64,000 bases of DNA from JACCVG01 sp963790245 (lineage in GTDB: Bacteria; Actinomycetota; Thermoleophilia; Solirubrobacterales; Thermoleophilaceae). The notes beneath the pieces are model-generated. The model saw nothing but the letters and a program-made list of their open reading frames with translations. It did no database searches and was not told where the DNA came from. Location: positions 2,232,001 through 2,296,000 of the forward strand of contig CAWBNP010000002.1 of NCBI GenBank assembly GCA_963790245.1, written 5' to 3'. The position numbers and the translations under genes are program-made. Below are positions 45,540 to 54,687 of the stretch, one piece after another (the stretch's first letter is position 1; each line of letters begins with the position of its first letter).

Positions 45540-45546
45540 TAGCGTA
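45540..45546. promoter_or_regulatory. Symmetric -10 box between PHP gene and aconitase
   Basis: TAGCGT (plus, 45540-45545) ends eight bases before the aconitase ATG 45554, and the overlapping TACGCT (minus, 45546-45541) ends ten bases before the PHP ATG 45530. One seven-base element can therefore serve both directions with nearly leaderless starts. Confidence 0.45.
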
Positions 45547-45553
45547 GGTCGCG

Positions 45554-48376
45554 ATGGCCCCCGCGGACACCCACCCCGACAGCTTCGGCGCGCGCTCGAC
45601 GCTGTCGGTCGGCGGACGCGAGCTACGAGATCTTCCGGCTCGACGCGCTGCAGGCCAAGTTCGACGTGGCGCGACTGCCGTACGCACTGAAGATCCTGCT
45701 CGAGAACCTGCTCCGCTTCGAGGACGGCGAGGCGGTCACCGCTTCGGACATCGAGAAGCTCGCGCGCTGGGTGGCAGCCGACGAGCCCTCGAACGAGATC
45801 GCCTACACCCCGAGCCGGGTGCTGATGCAGGACTTCACCGGCGTCCCGGCGATCGTCGACCTCGCGGCGATGCGCGACGCGATCGACGAGCTCGGCGGCG
45901 ATCCCAAGCGGATCAATCCGCTCGTCCCGGTCGAGCTCGTGATCGACCACTCGATCCAGGTCGACAGCTTCGCCGAGCGGTTGGCCTTCCAGAAGAACGC
46001 CGAGCTCGAGTTCGAGCGCAACCGCGAGCGCTACGCGTTCCTTCGTTGGGGGCAGACGGCGTTCGACAACTTCTCGGTGGTGCCGCCGAACACCGGCATC
46101 TGCCACCAGGTCAACCTCGAGTACCTCGCGCGCGTGGTGATGGAGCGCGACGGCCAGGCGTTCCCCGACACGCTCGTCGGGACCGACTCCCACACGACGA
46201 TGGTCAACGGGCTCGGCGTGCTCGGGCTGGGGGGTCGGTGGGATCGAGGCCGAGGCGGCGATGCTCGGCCAGCCGGTCTCGATGCTCGTGCCCCAGGTCG
46301 TCGGCTTCGAGCTCGTCGGCGAGCTGCCGGAGGGCGCGACGGCGACCGACCTCGTCCTGACCGTCACGCAGCAGCTGCGCGGCGCGCGGCGTCGTCGGCA
46401 AGTTCGTCGAGTTCTACGGTTCCGGGCTGCCGACCCTTCCGCTCGCCGACCGCGCGACGATCGGCAACATGGCGCCCGAGTACGGCGCCACCTGCGGGAT
46501 CTTCCCGGTCGATGCCGAGACGCTGCGCTACCTGGAGTTCTCCGGTCGGCCCGCCGAGCAGGTCGAACTCGTCGAGGCCTACTGCCGCGAGCAGGGAATG
46601 TTCCACGACGAGGACTCCGAGCAGGCGGTCTACTCCGACACGCTGCGGCTCGATCTCGCCGACGTGGTGCCGAGCCTCGCCGGACCGCGGCGGCCACAGG
46701 ATCGGGTCGCGCTGAGCGAGGCGGCCGACGGGTTCCTCGGCGAACTCGACGAGCTGCTCGGCGGCAACGGCCGCCCCGCCCTCGGCGCCTACGAGGAAGC
46801 TCAGGCCGATTCCTTCCCGGCCAGCGACCCCCCGCCGCACGACGCTGATTCAGACGGCGCGCCGAAGGGTTCGGACCGTGGCGCGCCCGCGGCGACGGCC
46901 GAGGTCACCGAGAGCCTGGTCCACACCGAGCTCGGCGACGGCACGCCGTGCCGGCTCGACCACGGCACCGTCGTGATCGCGGCGATCACGAGCTGCACCA
47001 ACACCTCCAACCCCTCGGTGATGCTCGGGGCGGGCCTGGTCGCCAAGAAGGCGGTGCAGCGCGGCCTGCGCCGCAAGCCGTGGGTCAAGACGAGCCTCGC
47101 GCCGGGGTCCAAGGTCGTGACCGAGTACCTCGACCGCGCCGGGCTGACCGAACCGCTCGAGACGCTCGGCTTCAACCTCGTGGGCTACGGCTGCACGACC
47201 TGCATCGGCAACTCCGGTCCGCTGCCCGAGGAGATCTCCGCGGCGATCGACGAGGGCGACCTCGCCGTCTGCTCGGTGCTCTCGGGCAATCGGAACTTCG
47301 AGGGCCGGATCCACCCCGAGATCAAGATGAACTACCTCGCCTCGCCGCCGCTCTGCGTCGTCTACGCGCTCGCCGGGCGGATGGACATCGACGTCACGAC
47401 CGAGCCGCTCGGAACCGGCGACGACGGCGAGCCGGTCTACCTCGCCGACGTCTGGCCGACCCAGGCCGAGATCCATGCCGAGATCGAGCGGGCGGTCGAG
47501 TCCGACATGTTCCGCCGCAGCTACGGCGAGGTCTTCGAGGGTGACGAGAATTGGAACGGGCTCGAGATTCCGGAGGGGGATCGCTACGCCTGGGACGAGG
47601 AGTCGACCTACGTCAAGCGCCCGCCCTACTTCGAGGGGATGCCCGCCGACCCGCCGGACGGGTTCGAGCCGATCGAGGGCGCGCGGATCCTCGCGCTGCT
47701 CGGCGACAGCGTCACGACCGACCACATCTCACCCGCCGGTGCGATCAAGGCGGACGGCCCGGCCGGGCTCTACCTGACCGAGCACGGCATCGAGAAGGGT
47801 GCGTTCAACTCATACGGCTCGCGTCGCGGCAACCATGAGGTGATGATGCGCGGGACCTTCGCGAACGTCCGGTTGCGCAACCAGCTCGCGCCAGGCACCG
47901 AGGGCGGCATCACGATCAAGCTCCCGGGCGAGGAAGAGACCTCGATCTTCGACGCCGCGATGGCCTATGCCGAGGAGGACGTGCCGCTCGGGGTGCTCGC
48001 CGGCAAGGAGTACGGCTCGGGCTCATCGCGGGACTGGGCGGCGAAGGGACCGAGGCTGCTCGGCGTCCGGTTCGTGATCGCGGAGAGCTACGAGCGGATC
48101 CATCGCTCCAACCTCGTCGGCATGGGGATCTTGCCGCTGCAGTTCCCCGACGGGGAGAACGTCGCTTCGCTCGGCCTGACCGGTAAGGAGACCTTCGCGC
48201 TCGCACCGCTCGAGGACGGCGCCCAGACGCTCGGCGTGACCGCGACGCCGGACGAAGACGGTGCGCCGATCGAGTTCGAAGCCCGCGTCAGGATCGACAC
48301 GCCGAATGAGTGGCTCTATTACCGGGGCGGCGGGATTCTGCACTACGTGCTGCGCCAGCTCCGCGATCGCGTCTGA
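45554..48376 (+). CDS. acnA: Aconitate hydratase (AcnA/IRP type)
   Basis: About 940 codons. TCA-cycle enzyme isomerising citrate to isocitrate with a [4Fe-4S] cluster. Landmarks: LPYALKILLENLLRFEDG, IDHSIQVD, NTGICHQVNLEYL, VGTDSHTTMVNG, the cluster ligands in ITSCTNTSNPS and YGCTTCIGNSG, and the swivel-domain GSGSSRDWAAKG with the catalytic Ser/Arg loop. Slips near 45615, 46232 and 46385. A linker of about 60 residues rich in Asp/Pro/Ala (46790-46910) precedes the cluster-binding domain. The start lies behind the symmetric -10 box. Confidence 0.95.
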
Positions 48377-48380
48377 GGCC

Positions 48381-48713
48381 TCAGTCGACTCGCGGATCGC
48401 TGTCTTCGAGTAGCTCGATGAGTTCGGCAGGCTTCTCGACGACCGACCACTCCCCGTGCTCCTCGACGACGGTCTCGATCTCCGGGATTTCATGCCCCGC
48501 GGCGACCAGGAACCGCACTGAACTGGATCTGACCGCTTCGTACTCCGGCTTGCGCAGGGTCACTTTCTCGCGGCAGTCGCGGTCGGAGCATTCGCACAGG
48601 TAGCTCTCGACGGCGTCGAGGACGTGACGCTCCTCCCAGCCCGCCATCCGCTCGTTCGCCAACCGGAACAACGCCTCGTTGTTGGCCAGCCGTTCTTCGC
48701 GCGGGGTGGTCAT
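48381..48713 (-). CDS. Conserved small protein with a C-x-C-x4-C motif
   Basis: 110 residues. N-terminal helices (ERLANNEALFRLANERMAG) precede YLCECSDRDCREKV, three close Cys that could bind zinc or a cluster, then VRFLVAAGHEIPEIE and a C-terminal acidic helix. No function recognised; such short proteins recur next to housekeeping genes in actinobacteria as I recall them. ATG 48711-48713 is preceded at six bases by TAGGAT. It converges on aconitase, stops five bases apart. Confidence 0.7.
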   Translation of the reverse strand: MTTPREERLANNEALFRLANERMAGWEERHVLDAVESYLCECSDRDCREKVTLRKPEYEAVRSSSVRFLVAAGHEIPEIETVVEEHGEWSVVEKPAELIELLEDSDPRVD

Positions 48714-48719
48714 ATTTCG

Positions 48720-48725
48720 ATCCTA
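48720..48725 (-). promoter_or_regulatory. Candidate -10 box, leaderless start of Cys-motif protein
   Basis: TAGGAT on the minus strand, six bases before ATG 48713. Confidence 0.5.
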
Positions 48726-48733
48726 CGCGCTGT

Positions 48734-49039
48734 TCAGCCCAGCCGTCGTTTGACGGAGGCAACCTTGTCGGCGTTGCTCTGGTCGGGCTTGTCGGTGCGC
48801 TCGTCGAGCTTCAACACGCTGTAGACGCGCGGAATACCCATCTCGAAGGGCACCCGATGGAGTTCGCCGACCACGGCGAGGATGTCCTCGGTCGAGCCCT
48901 CCAGAGCGGTGCCCATCCCGTGCATCGAGTAGCGAACGCGGTCCTGGGCTGCCAGCCGCCGCTGGATCTCGGCGACGTACTCGCTGGCGCTCGGATCACC
49001 GCGGCCGAGCGCCAGCACCGTCAGATCGGCGGTCGCCAT
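48734..49039 (-). CDS. MTH1187/YqgV (UPF0045) family protein
   Basis: 101 residues. TVLALGRGDPSASEYVAEI and YSMHGMGTALEGSTEDILAVV match the family of small ferredoxin-fold proteins proposed to bind thiamine or related ligands; VYSVLKLDERTDKPD is its typical C-terminal strand. Cytoplasmic. It stands between the Cys-motif protein and the aldehyde dehydrogenase on the same strand. The exact ligand is not established. Confidence 0.82.
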   Translation of the reverse strand: MATADLTVLALGRGDPSASEYVAEIQRRLAAQDRVRYSMHGMGTALEGSTEDILAVVGELHRVPFEMGIPRVYSVLKLDERTDKPDQSNADKVASVKRRLG

Positions 49040-49047
49040 CTAGGCCT

Positions 49048-50542
49048 TCACGCGATGTTGGTCCAGACCGTCTTGATCTCGAGGTAGGCGTTGAGGTTGG
49101 CGTGACCCATCTCGCGGCCGATCCCCGAGGACTTGAAGCCGCCGAACGGGGCGCCTGCGTCGCTGGGCGCCCAGGTGTTGATGTAGATCGAGCCCGCCTG
49201 CAGCTTCGCGGCGAGCTGGTGGGCCTTGGACAGGTCGCGGGTCCAGACGCCCGCGGCGAGGCCGTACTCACTGTCGTTGGCGCGCCGCGCGACGTCGTCG
49301 AGGTCGTCGTAGGGCATCGCGACCAGCACCGGTCCGAAGATCTCCTCACGGGCGATCCGCATGTCGTCGGAGACATCGGCGAACAGTGTCGGCTCGACGA
49401 AGTAGCCGCCGTTGCGAGTCCTCGGGAACACCACCTCCGGTGACCGCCTCGGCGCCCTGCTCACGACCTGACTCGATGAAGGACAGCACGCGTTCGTGCT
49501 GCTCCTTGGAGACAAGCGGGCCGAGCTGGGTGCTCGGATCGAGGCCCGGCCCGACCTTCATGTCGCCGGCCGCGTCGGCCATCGCGCCGACGACGTCGTC
49601 GAACTGGTCCTTCTGGATGAACAGCCGCGAGCCCGCGTTGCAGGCCTGGCCGCTGTTGAAGTAGATCCCCTGCAGCGAACCGGGGATCGCGGCCTCGAGA
49701 TCGGCGTCGGGCAGGATGATGTTCGGGCTCTTGCCGCCGAGCTCGAGCGTTACGCGCTTGAGCATCTTGCCGGCGGTCGCGCCGATCAGCCGTCCGACCT
49801 CGGTCGAGCCGGTGAAGGCGATCTTGTTGACACCCGGATGGTCGACCAGCGCCGCCCCGGTTTCGCCGTCGCCGGTGAGGACGTTGAGGACACCGGGCGG
49901 AATTCCAGCCTCGAGCGCCAGCTCGCCGAGCCGCAGCGCCGTCAGCGGGGTCTGCTCGGCGGGCTTGAGCACGATCGTGCAGCCAGCCGCCAGCGCGGGG
50001 CCGATCTTCCAGGCGGCCATCAGCAGCGGGAAGTTCCAGGGGATGATCTGACCGCAGACTCCGACCGGCTCCTTGCGCGTGTAGCAGTGCATGTCCGGCG
50101 TCGCGACCGGGATCGTCTCGCCCTCGATCTTGGTCGGCCAGCCGCCGTAGTAGCGCAGGTGCGCGACCGCGAGCCGTACGTCGACGAACTTCGCCATCGA
50201 GACCGGCTTGCCGTTGTCGAGCGCCTCGAGCTCGGCGAGCTCGTCGCCGTTGGCCTCCATCAGGTTCGCGAGCGCGTGGATAGCGGCCTCGCGGCCGGCT
50301 GCGGGCATCGTGCCCCAGGGGCCCGCGAGCGCCTCGCGGGCGGCGCGCACCGCGCGATCAACGTCTTCGGCCCCACCCTGGGCGATCGAGCAGATCGACT
50401 GTCCGGTGGCCGGGTCGGTCGTCTCGAAGCTGCGCCCATCGGCGGCTTCGACCCACTCGGCGCCGATCAGCAGCTTGTGCGGCCCGGCGGATACGAACTT
50501 CTCGGCGGCGGCGGAAAGGGACGGCGCGGCGGTGGCGGTCAT
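49048..50542 (-). CDS. NAD(P)-dependent aldehyde dehydrogenase
   Basis: About 497 codons once a one-base slip near 49432 is corrected. QIIPWNFPLLMAAWK, GSTEVGRLIG, the Glu in LELGGKSPNI and the catalytic Cys in SGQACNAGSRLF (about residue 300) are intact; the C-terminal part has EEIFGPVLVAMPYDD and PFGGFKSSGIGREMG. It resembles betaine/phenylacetaldehyde-type ALDHs. It heads a run of acyl-CoA catabolic genes on the minus strand, giving a carboxylic acid that would need activation to a CoA thioester (inference). ATG 50540-50542 follows an AGGAG site. Confidence 0.93.
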
Positions 50543-50627
50543 GCGGAAGGGGCTCCTGAAGGCTCGGGGTCATCCGCAACGCTACACCCGCGCCCTCGCT
50601 TTCCCGTAAGCGTTGGGTAAAGAGTCG

Positions 50628-51995
50628 CTAACGGCGCGCGACGCGACGGCGCAGCAGCGGGGCGGCGCGATAACGCTCCTCACGCCGCTCCTCCCAGAGC
50701 CCATCGATCGTCGCGAGAACGGCCTCGAGGCCGATCGCCTCGCCCCAGGCGAGCGGGCCGTGCGGGTGGTTGAGTCCGACCTCAAGCGCCGCGTCGATGT
50801 CCGCTTCGGAGCCGACGCCCTCGCCGAGCGCGAAGTGGGCTTCGTTGACGAGCTGGGCGACGATCCTGCCAATCACCAGGCCGGGTGCGTCGTCAACCCA
50901 TTCGGTCAGCAAGCCGAGTGAGCGGAAGTGCGCCTCGGCGGCGTCGGCGGCGGCATCGCGCGTCGCCGCCCCGCGAGTGATCTCGACCAGCGGCGCGTCG
51001 AGCAGCCGGACGAACCCGACACCATCGGGCCGCTGGGCGGCGAGCGATCGCGCGCTGCAGTCGACGAGGCCGTCCGGTGCGGGCAGCGGGTCCGCCGCGG
51101 CATCCGGGTGCTCCGGATCCTCCGGCCGGTAGGGCTCGACCGAGTAGTCGTAGTAGCCGCGCCCTGACTTGCGGCCGAGTCTGCCCGCCGCGACCATCCG
51201 CGCCTGGATCGGGTTCGGCCGCCAGCGCGGCTCGCCGAAGCTGAGCTCCATGAACGATTCGGCGACCGCCAGGCCGACATCGATGCCAACTAGGTCCATC
51301 AGCTCGAACGGGCCCATGCGGAAGCCGCCGGCGAGCCGGCAGATGCGATCGATCTGGTCCGCCGTCGCGACCTGCTCCTGGAGCAGCTTGAGCGCCTCGG
51401 TGTAGAACGGGCGGCCGCAGCGGTTGACGAGGAATCCGGGACCGTCCTGGGCGACGATCACGTGCTTGCCCATCGCCTCGCCCGCGGCGCGCGCGGCGGT
51501 CAGGGCGCGCTCGCCGGTCTGGTCGGCGGCGATCACCTCGAGCAGCTTCATCAGCGGGGGCGGGTTGAAGAAGTGCATTCCGACGACGTTCTCGGGCGTC
51601 GCGGCGGCAGTCGCGATCGAGCCGACCGGGATCGAGGAGGTGTTGGTCGCGAGCACGGCGTCGGGACAGATCTCCGAGAGGCGGGCGAACAGCTCGCGCT
51701 TCAGATCGGGCAGCTCGGGCGCGGCTTCGATCACCAGGTCGCAGTCGCGAAGGTCCTCGAGCGCTCCGCCGGTGGTCAGTCGCCGGCGGGCGGCCTCGGC
51801 GTCGGCCTCCGTCCAGCGCCCGCGCGCCGCGCCCTTGTCGAGCCCCGCGCCGATCTGGCTGGCGCCGCGTTCCAGCGCGCCAGGTATCGGGTCGTGCAGG
51901 ATCGTCTCGATCCCCGCGCTGACACCCAGCTGGGCTATGCCCGCGCCCATCGTCCCCGCGCCGACCACGCCCAGCCGCTTGATCGGTCCGCTCAC
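50628..51995 (-). CDS. 3-hydroxyacyl-CoA dehydrogenase
   Basis: 455 residues. Rossmann motif GVVGAGTMGAGIAQ, the catalytic His in VVGMHFFNPPPLMKLLEV, and two copies of the C-terminal 3HCDH domain (FLVNRCGRPFYTEALKLL; a second GLVIGRIVAQLVNEAHFAL). PaaH/FadB2-like, oxidising 3-hydroxyacyl-CoA with NAD in beta-oxidation or phenylacetate breakdown. GTG 51993-51995 is preceded by TAGAAC at seven bases. Intact frame. Confidence 0.92.
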   Translation of the reverse strand: MSGPIKRLGVVGAGTMGAGIAQLGVSAGIETILHDPIPGALERGASQIGAGLDKGAARGRWTEADAEAARRRLTTGGALEDLRDCDLVIEAAPELPDLKRELFARLSEICPDAVLATNTSSIPVGSIATAAATPENVVGMHFFNPPPLMKLLEVIAADQTGERALTAARAAGEAMGKHVIVAQDGPGFLVNRCGRPFYTEALKLLQEQVATADQIDRICRLAGGFRMGPFELMDLVGIDVGLAVAESFMELSFGEPRWRPNPIQARMVAAGRLGRKSGRGYYDYSVEPYRPEDPEHPDAAADPLPAPDGLVDCSARSLAAQRPDGVGFVRLLDAPLVEITRGAATRDAAADAAEAHFRSLGLLTEWVDDAPGLVIGRIVAQLVNEAHFALGEGVGSEADIDAALEVGLNHPHGPLAWGEAIGLEAVLATIDGLWEERREERYRAAPLLRRRVARR

Positions 51996-52002
51996 GAGCG
52001 CA

Positions 52003-52008
52003 GTTCTA
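52003..52008 (-). promoter_or_regulatory. Candidate -10 box of 3-hydroxyacyl-CoA dehydrogenase
   Basis: TAGAAC (next base T) on the minus strand, seven bases before GTG 51995; close to leaderless spacing. Confidence 0.4.
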
Positions 52009-52026
52009 CCGTTTCTGTGAGCGGGC

Positions 52027-52032
52027 TACGCT
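52027..52032 (+). promoter_or_regulatory. Candidate -10 box of 63-residue YdeI-tail protein
   Basis: TACGCT ends six bases before GTG 52039. It faces away from the -10 box at 52003-52008, so two promoters share 25 bases. Confidence 0.45.
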
Positions 52033-52038
52033 GCGGCC

Positions 52039-52230
52039 GTGGACAAGCGGCTGCAGAAAGTCGAGGTGCCCGAGGATCTCCGGCTGGAGCTCGATGCCGG
52101 TGAGCTGGGGGAGGACTGGAACCGGCTGTCCCGCGCTCAACGCGAGGAGCACGTCGAGCGGATCGAGCAAGAGGCCGAGGGCTCCGGGGAGCGCGCACGG
52201 CGGATCGCCGAGCTGATCGAGGGTCTTTAG
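52039..52230 (+). CDS. Short protein like the C-terminal domain of YdeI/OmpD-associated proteins
   Basis: 63 residues. VPEDLRLELDAG, then WNRLSRAQREEHVERIE and RARRIAELIEGL follow the helical C-terminal domain (VPEDL...LSxxxRREYVxWI...RARRI) of YdeI-family proteins, here alone without the N-terminal DUF1801-like domain. Function unknown. Its stop overlaps, tail to tail, the enoyl-CoA hydratase gene by four bases. Confidence 0.65.
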   Translation: MDKRLQKVEVPEDLRLELDAGELGEDWNRLSRAQREEHVERIEQEAEGSGERARRIAELIEGL

Positions 52231-53030
52231 CGGCCCTTGAATTCGGGCGGGCGCTTCTCGAGGAACGCGTTCATCCCCTCGACGCGATCCTCGGTCGCCA
52301 TCGCCTGCTCGAACAGTCGGCGCTCTTCGTCGAGCCCCTCCTCGAGTCCCATCTGCTCGGCGGCCAGGATCGCCTGTTTGCCGAGGCGCACGGCGGCCGC
52401 CGGCCGCTCGGCGATCAGCGTCGCAACTTCGATCGCGCGCTCCAGCCAGTCCTTCTTGCCGGTGACCTGGTTGACGAGCCCCCAGCGGTGCGCCTCCTCG
52501 GCCCCGATCCGGCGTCCGGTCAGGACGAGCTCCATCGCGCGCTGCTTTCCGATCACCCGCGCGAGCCGCTGACTGCCGCCGCCCCCGGGAATGATCCCCA
52601 CCATGATCTCCGCCTGGCCGAACTCCGCGGTCTCGGACGCGATGATCAGATCGCAGACGAGCGCGAGTTCACAGCCGCCGCCGAGCGCGTAGCCGGAGAC
52701 CGCGGCGATCAGCGGTGTATCGACGGCGGCCAGCTCACGCCAGAATGCGGCGCCGACTTCGTCGGGGGGACCGTTGCGGTCGCGGGCGGCCATCGCCCGC
52801 AGGTCGCCGCCCGCAACGAAGTAGCGATCGCCGCCGGCGATCACGATCGCGCGGATCTCCGGATTGACGTCCCAGACCCGGATCTGCCCGAGCAGTGCGT
52901 CCTTGAGCTCCTGCGAGAGCGCGTTGCGCGCGTCGGGACGGTTGAGCTTGGCGACTCCGACCGCGCCCTCGACGCGGGCGATCACCGGCGCGTCGGTTGG
53001 ACTCTCGGGGGTCTCCTCGCGTCGAGCCAC
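52227..53030 (-). CDS. Enoyl-CoA hydratase/isomerase
   Basis: 267 residues. GDRYFVAGGDLRAMA (oxyanion hole, first strand), GYALGGGCELALVCDLIIA, and FGQAEIMVGIIPGGGGSQRL with the second-Glu position match classical crotonase-type enoyl-CoA hydratases. It lies between acyl-CoA dehydrogenase (upstream) and, after the divergent short gene, 3-hydroxyacyl-CoA dehydrogenase, completing the first three beta-oxidation steps. Start at 53030, seven bases after the acyl-CoA dehydrogenase stop. Confidence 0.92.
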   Translation of the reverse strand: MARREETPESPTDAPVIARVEGAVGVAKLNRPDARNALSQELKDALLGQIRVWDVNPEIRAIVIAGGDRYFVAGGDLRAMAARDRNGPPDEVGAAFWRELAAVDTPLIAAVSGYALGGGCELALVCDLIIASETAEFGQAEIMVGIIPGGGGSQRLARVIGKQRAMELVLTGRRIGAEEAHRWGLVNQVTGKKDWLERAIEVATLIAERPAAAVRLGKQAILAAEQMGLEEGLDEERRLFEQAMATEDRVEGMNAFLEKRPPEFKGR

Positions 53031-53036
53031 GATGGC

Positions 53037-54195
53037 TCAGACCATCGCGTTGATGCCGGTCACCGAACGGCCGATGATCAGCTTCTGGATCTGCGAGGTT
53101 CCTTCATAGAGCGTCGTCACCCGCGCGTCGCGCAGGTAGCGCTCGACCGGGATGGTCATCGACATAGCCCGACCCGCCGTGGACCTGGATCGCGGTGTTG
53201 GCGGTGCGGATCGCGGCTTCGGAGGCGTACAGCTTGGCAACCGAGGTCTCGAGCGTGTTGGGCTTGCCACGATCCTTGAGCCAGCCGGCCTGCCAGACGA
53301 GGCCACGCGCGGCGTCGGTGTCGACGACCATGTCGGCAATCATCGCCTGGACGAGCTGGAAGCCGCCGATCGGCCGATCGAACTGCTCGCGCTGCTTGGC
53401 GTAGTCGACGGAGGCGTCGACGCAGCCCTGGCAGATTCCGACGCAGCCCGAGGCGACGCTGAACCGTCCTGAGTCGAGCGCCGACATCGCGACCTTGAAC
53501 CCGTCTCCGATCTCGCCGAGCAGCGCTTCGTCGCCGACCGCCACCTCGTCGAGCGCGAGCTCGGCCGTATCGGAGGCGTGCAGACCGAGCTTGCCGTGGA
53601 TCTCCGAGGAGCTGAACCCGTCGCTGTCGGTCGGGACGAGGAAGGCCGCGAGGCCGCGGTGGCCGAGCTCGGGATCGGTCTGGGCGAAGATCAGTGCGAG
53701 CTTGGCGTGGTTGCCCATCGAGATCCACTGCTTCTGCCCGGAGATCGTCCAGCCGTCTGACGTCTTCTTTGCGCGCGTGGCGAGATTGGCGGCGTCGGAG
53801 CCGGTGTTCGGCTCGGTCAGGCCGAAGCAGCCGAGTGCTTCGCCCGAGCAGAGCTTCGGCAGCCACTCGTGCTTCTGCTCCTCGGTTCCCCAGCGCTCGA
53901 TCGAGGAGCAGACGAGCGAGGTCTGCACGGAAACGACGGTCCGCGCGGATGAGTCGCCCCTTCCAACCTCTTCGACGATCAGGCCGTAGCTGAGGTAGTC
54001 GAGCCCGCGGCCGCCGTACTCCTCCGAGACGATCGCCCCGAGGAAGCCGAGCTTCGCCATCTTCGCGACCAGCTCGGTGTCGAAGCGGTGTGCGCGGTCG
54101 TTCTCGCGAGCTACGGGAATGATCTCGCGGTCGGCGAAGTCCTTCGCCGTTTCGCGGATCAGCTGCTGCTCGTCTGTGAGCTCGAAGTCGATCAT
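53037..54195 (-). CDS. Acyl-CoA dehydrogenase
   Basis: About 386 codons. MIDFELTDEQQLIRETAKDF start, LTEPNTGSDAANLAT (flavin and substrate signature 1), DRPIGGFQLVQ, the TYEG-type base in VTTLYEGTSQIQKLIIGR with catalytic Glu. SCAD/BCAD-like. A one-base slip near 53162 breaks the frame just before the C-terminal helix. ATG 54193-54195 is chosen as the residue that starts the family sequence; an in-frame reading up to 54324 would run across the double-hairpin repeat. Confidence 0.93.
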
Positions 54196-54206
54196 CGCGC
54201 GGACCT

Positions 54207-54266
54207 TAGACCCCACCGGGGTCATGCGCACGTGACGCTCAGCCTTTCGCGAGAGTTCTCGCGCTA
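54207..54266 (-). repeat. 60-base double-hairpin repeat, copy 2
   Basis: Partner of 12699-12758 (52/60 identical). Inverted repeats: GACCCC/GGGGTC (54209-54223) and a seven-base stem CGCGAGA/TCTCGCG with a two-base gap (54248-54263). On the minus strand it begins with the stop codon of the SnoaL-like gene and ends 11 bases before the acyl-CoA dehydrogenase ATG. The second stem keeps pairing despite base changes between the copies. Confidence 0.8.
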
Positions 54267-54665
54267 GCCGTCGGCGGCTTCGTAGTCGGCGTGGGCGGCG
54301 TCGGGGTCTTCGTAGGCACGCCATTCGAGGACCAGACCCGCGCGAATCCGCCAGATCGCCGCGTACGGGTGCTCCTCGGCCAGCTGGCCGTCGTCGACCC
54401 AGCGCCAGCGTCGGATGCCGGTTGCAAAGACGCGTTCACCCGCGGTATCCCAGCTCTCGATCTGTACCGACGAGGTCAGGTTCTCGCCTGGCCCACCCAG
54501 CCAACCGCGCGCCTCGGCTCGACCCTCCTTGGGTCCGCGCCCGGTGTGCAGCACGACGTCTGGATCGAGCAGCTCCTCGAACCGGTCGGCGTCGTGGCTG
54601 TTGAAGGCTTCGACGAAACGGCGCGCGACCTCCTCCGGCGATGGGCTGGGCCGCTCGACGCTCAC
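54264..54665 (-). CDS. SnoaL/NTF2-fold protein
   Basis: About 133 residues from GTG 54663-54665 (an in-frame ATG lies 24-36 bases upstream, inside the divergent ligase gene). EEVARRFVEAFNSHDADRFEELLDPDVV (shown in part: RRFVEAFNSHDADRF) is the helix-rich start of nuclear-transport-factor-2-fold proteins, with a following beta sheet and WRIRAGLVLEWRAYED. No catalytic residue can be named. Stop codon inside the double-hairpin repeat. Confidence 0.78.
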   Translation of the reverse strand: MSVERPSPSPEEVARRFVEAFNSHDADRFEELLDPDVVLHTGRGPKEGRAEARGWLGGPGENLTSSVQIESWDTAGERVFATGIRRWRWVDDGQLAEEHPYAAIWRIRAGLVLEWRAYEDPDAAHADYEAADG

Positions 54666-54672
54666 GCGCGCG

Positions 54673-54679
54673 CATACTA
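54673..54679. promoter_or_regulatory. Overlapping -10 boxes between SnoaL-like gene and ligD-like gene
   Basis: Minus: TAGTAT (54679-54674) ends eight bases before GTG 54665. Plus: CATACT (54673-54678) ends nine bases before ATG 54688. The 22-base gap between the start codons has no room for separate promoters with full -35 elements. Confidence 0.4.
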
Positions 54680-54687
54680 GGACGTGC

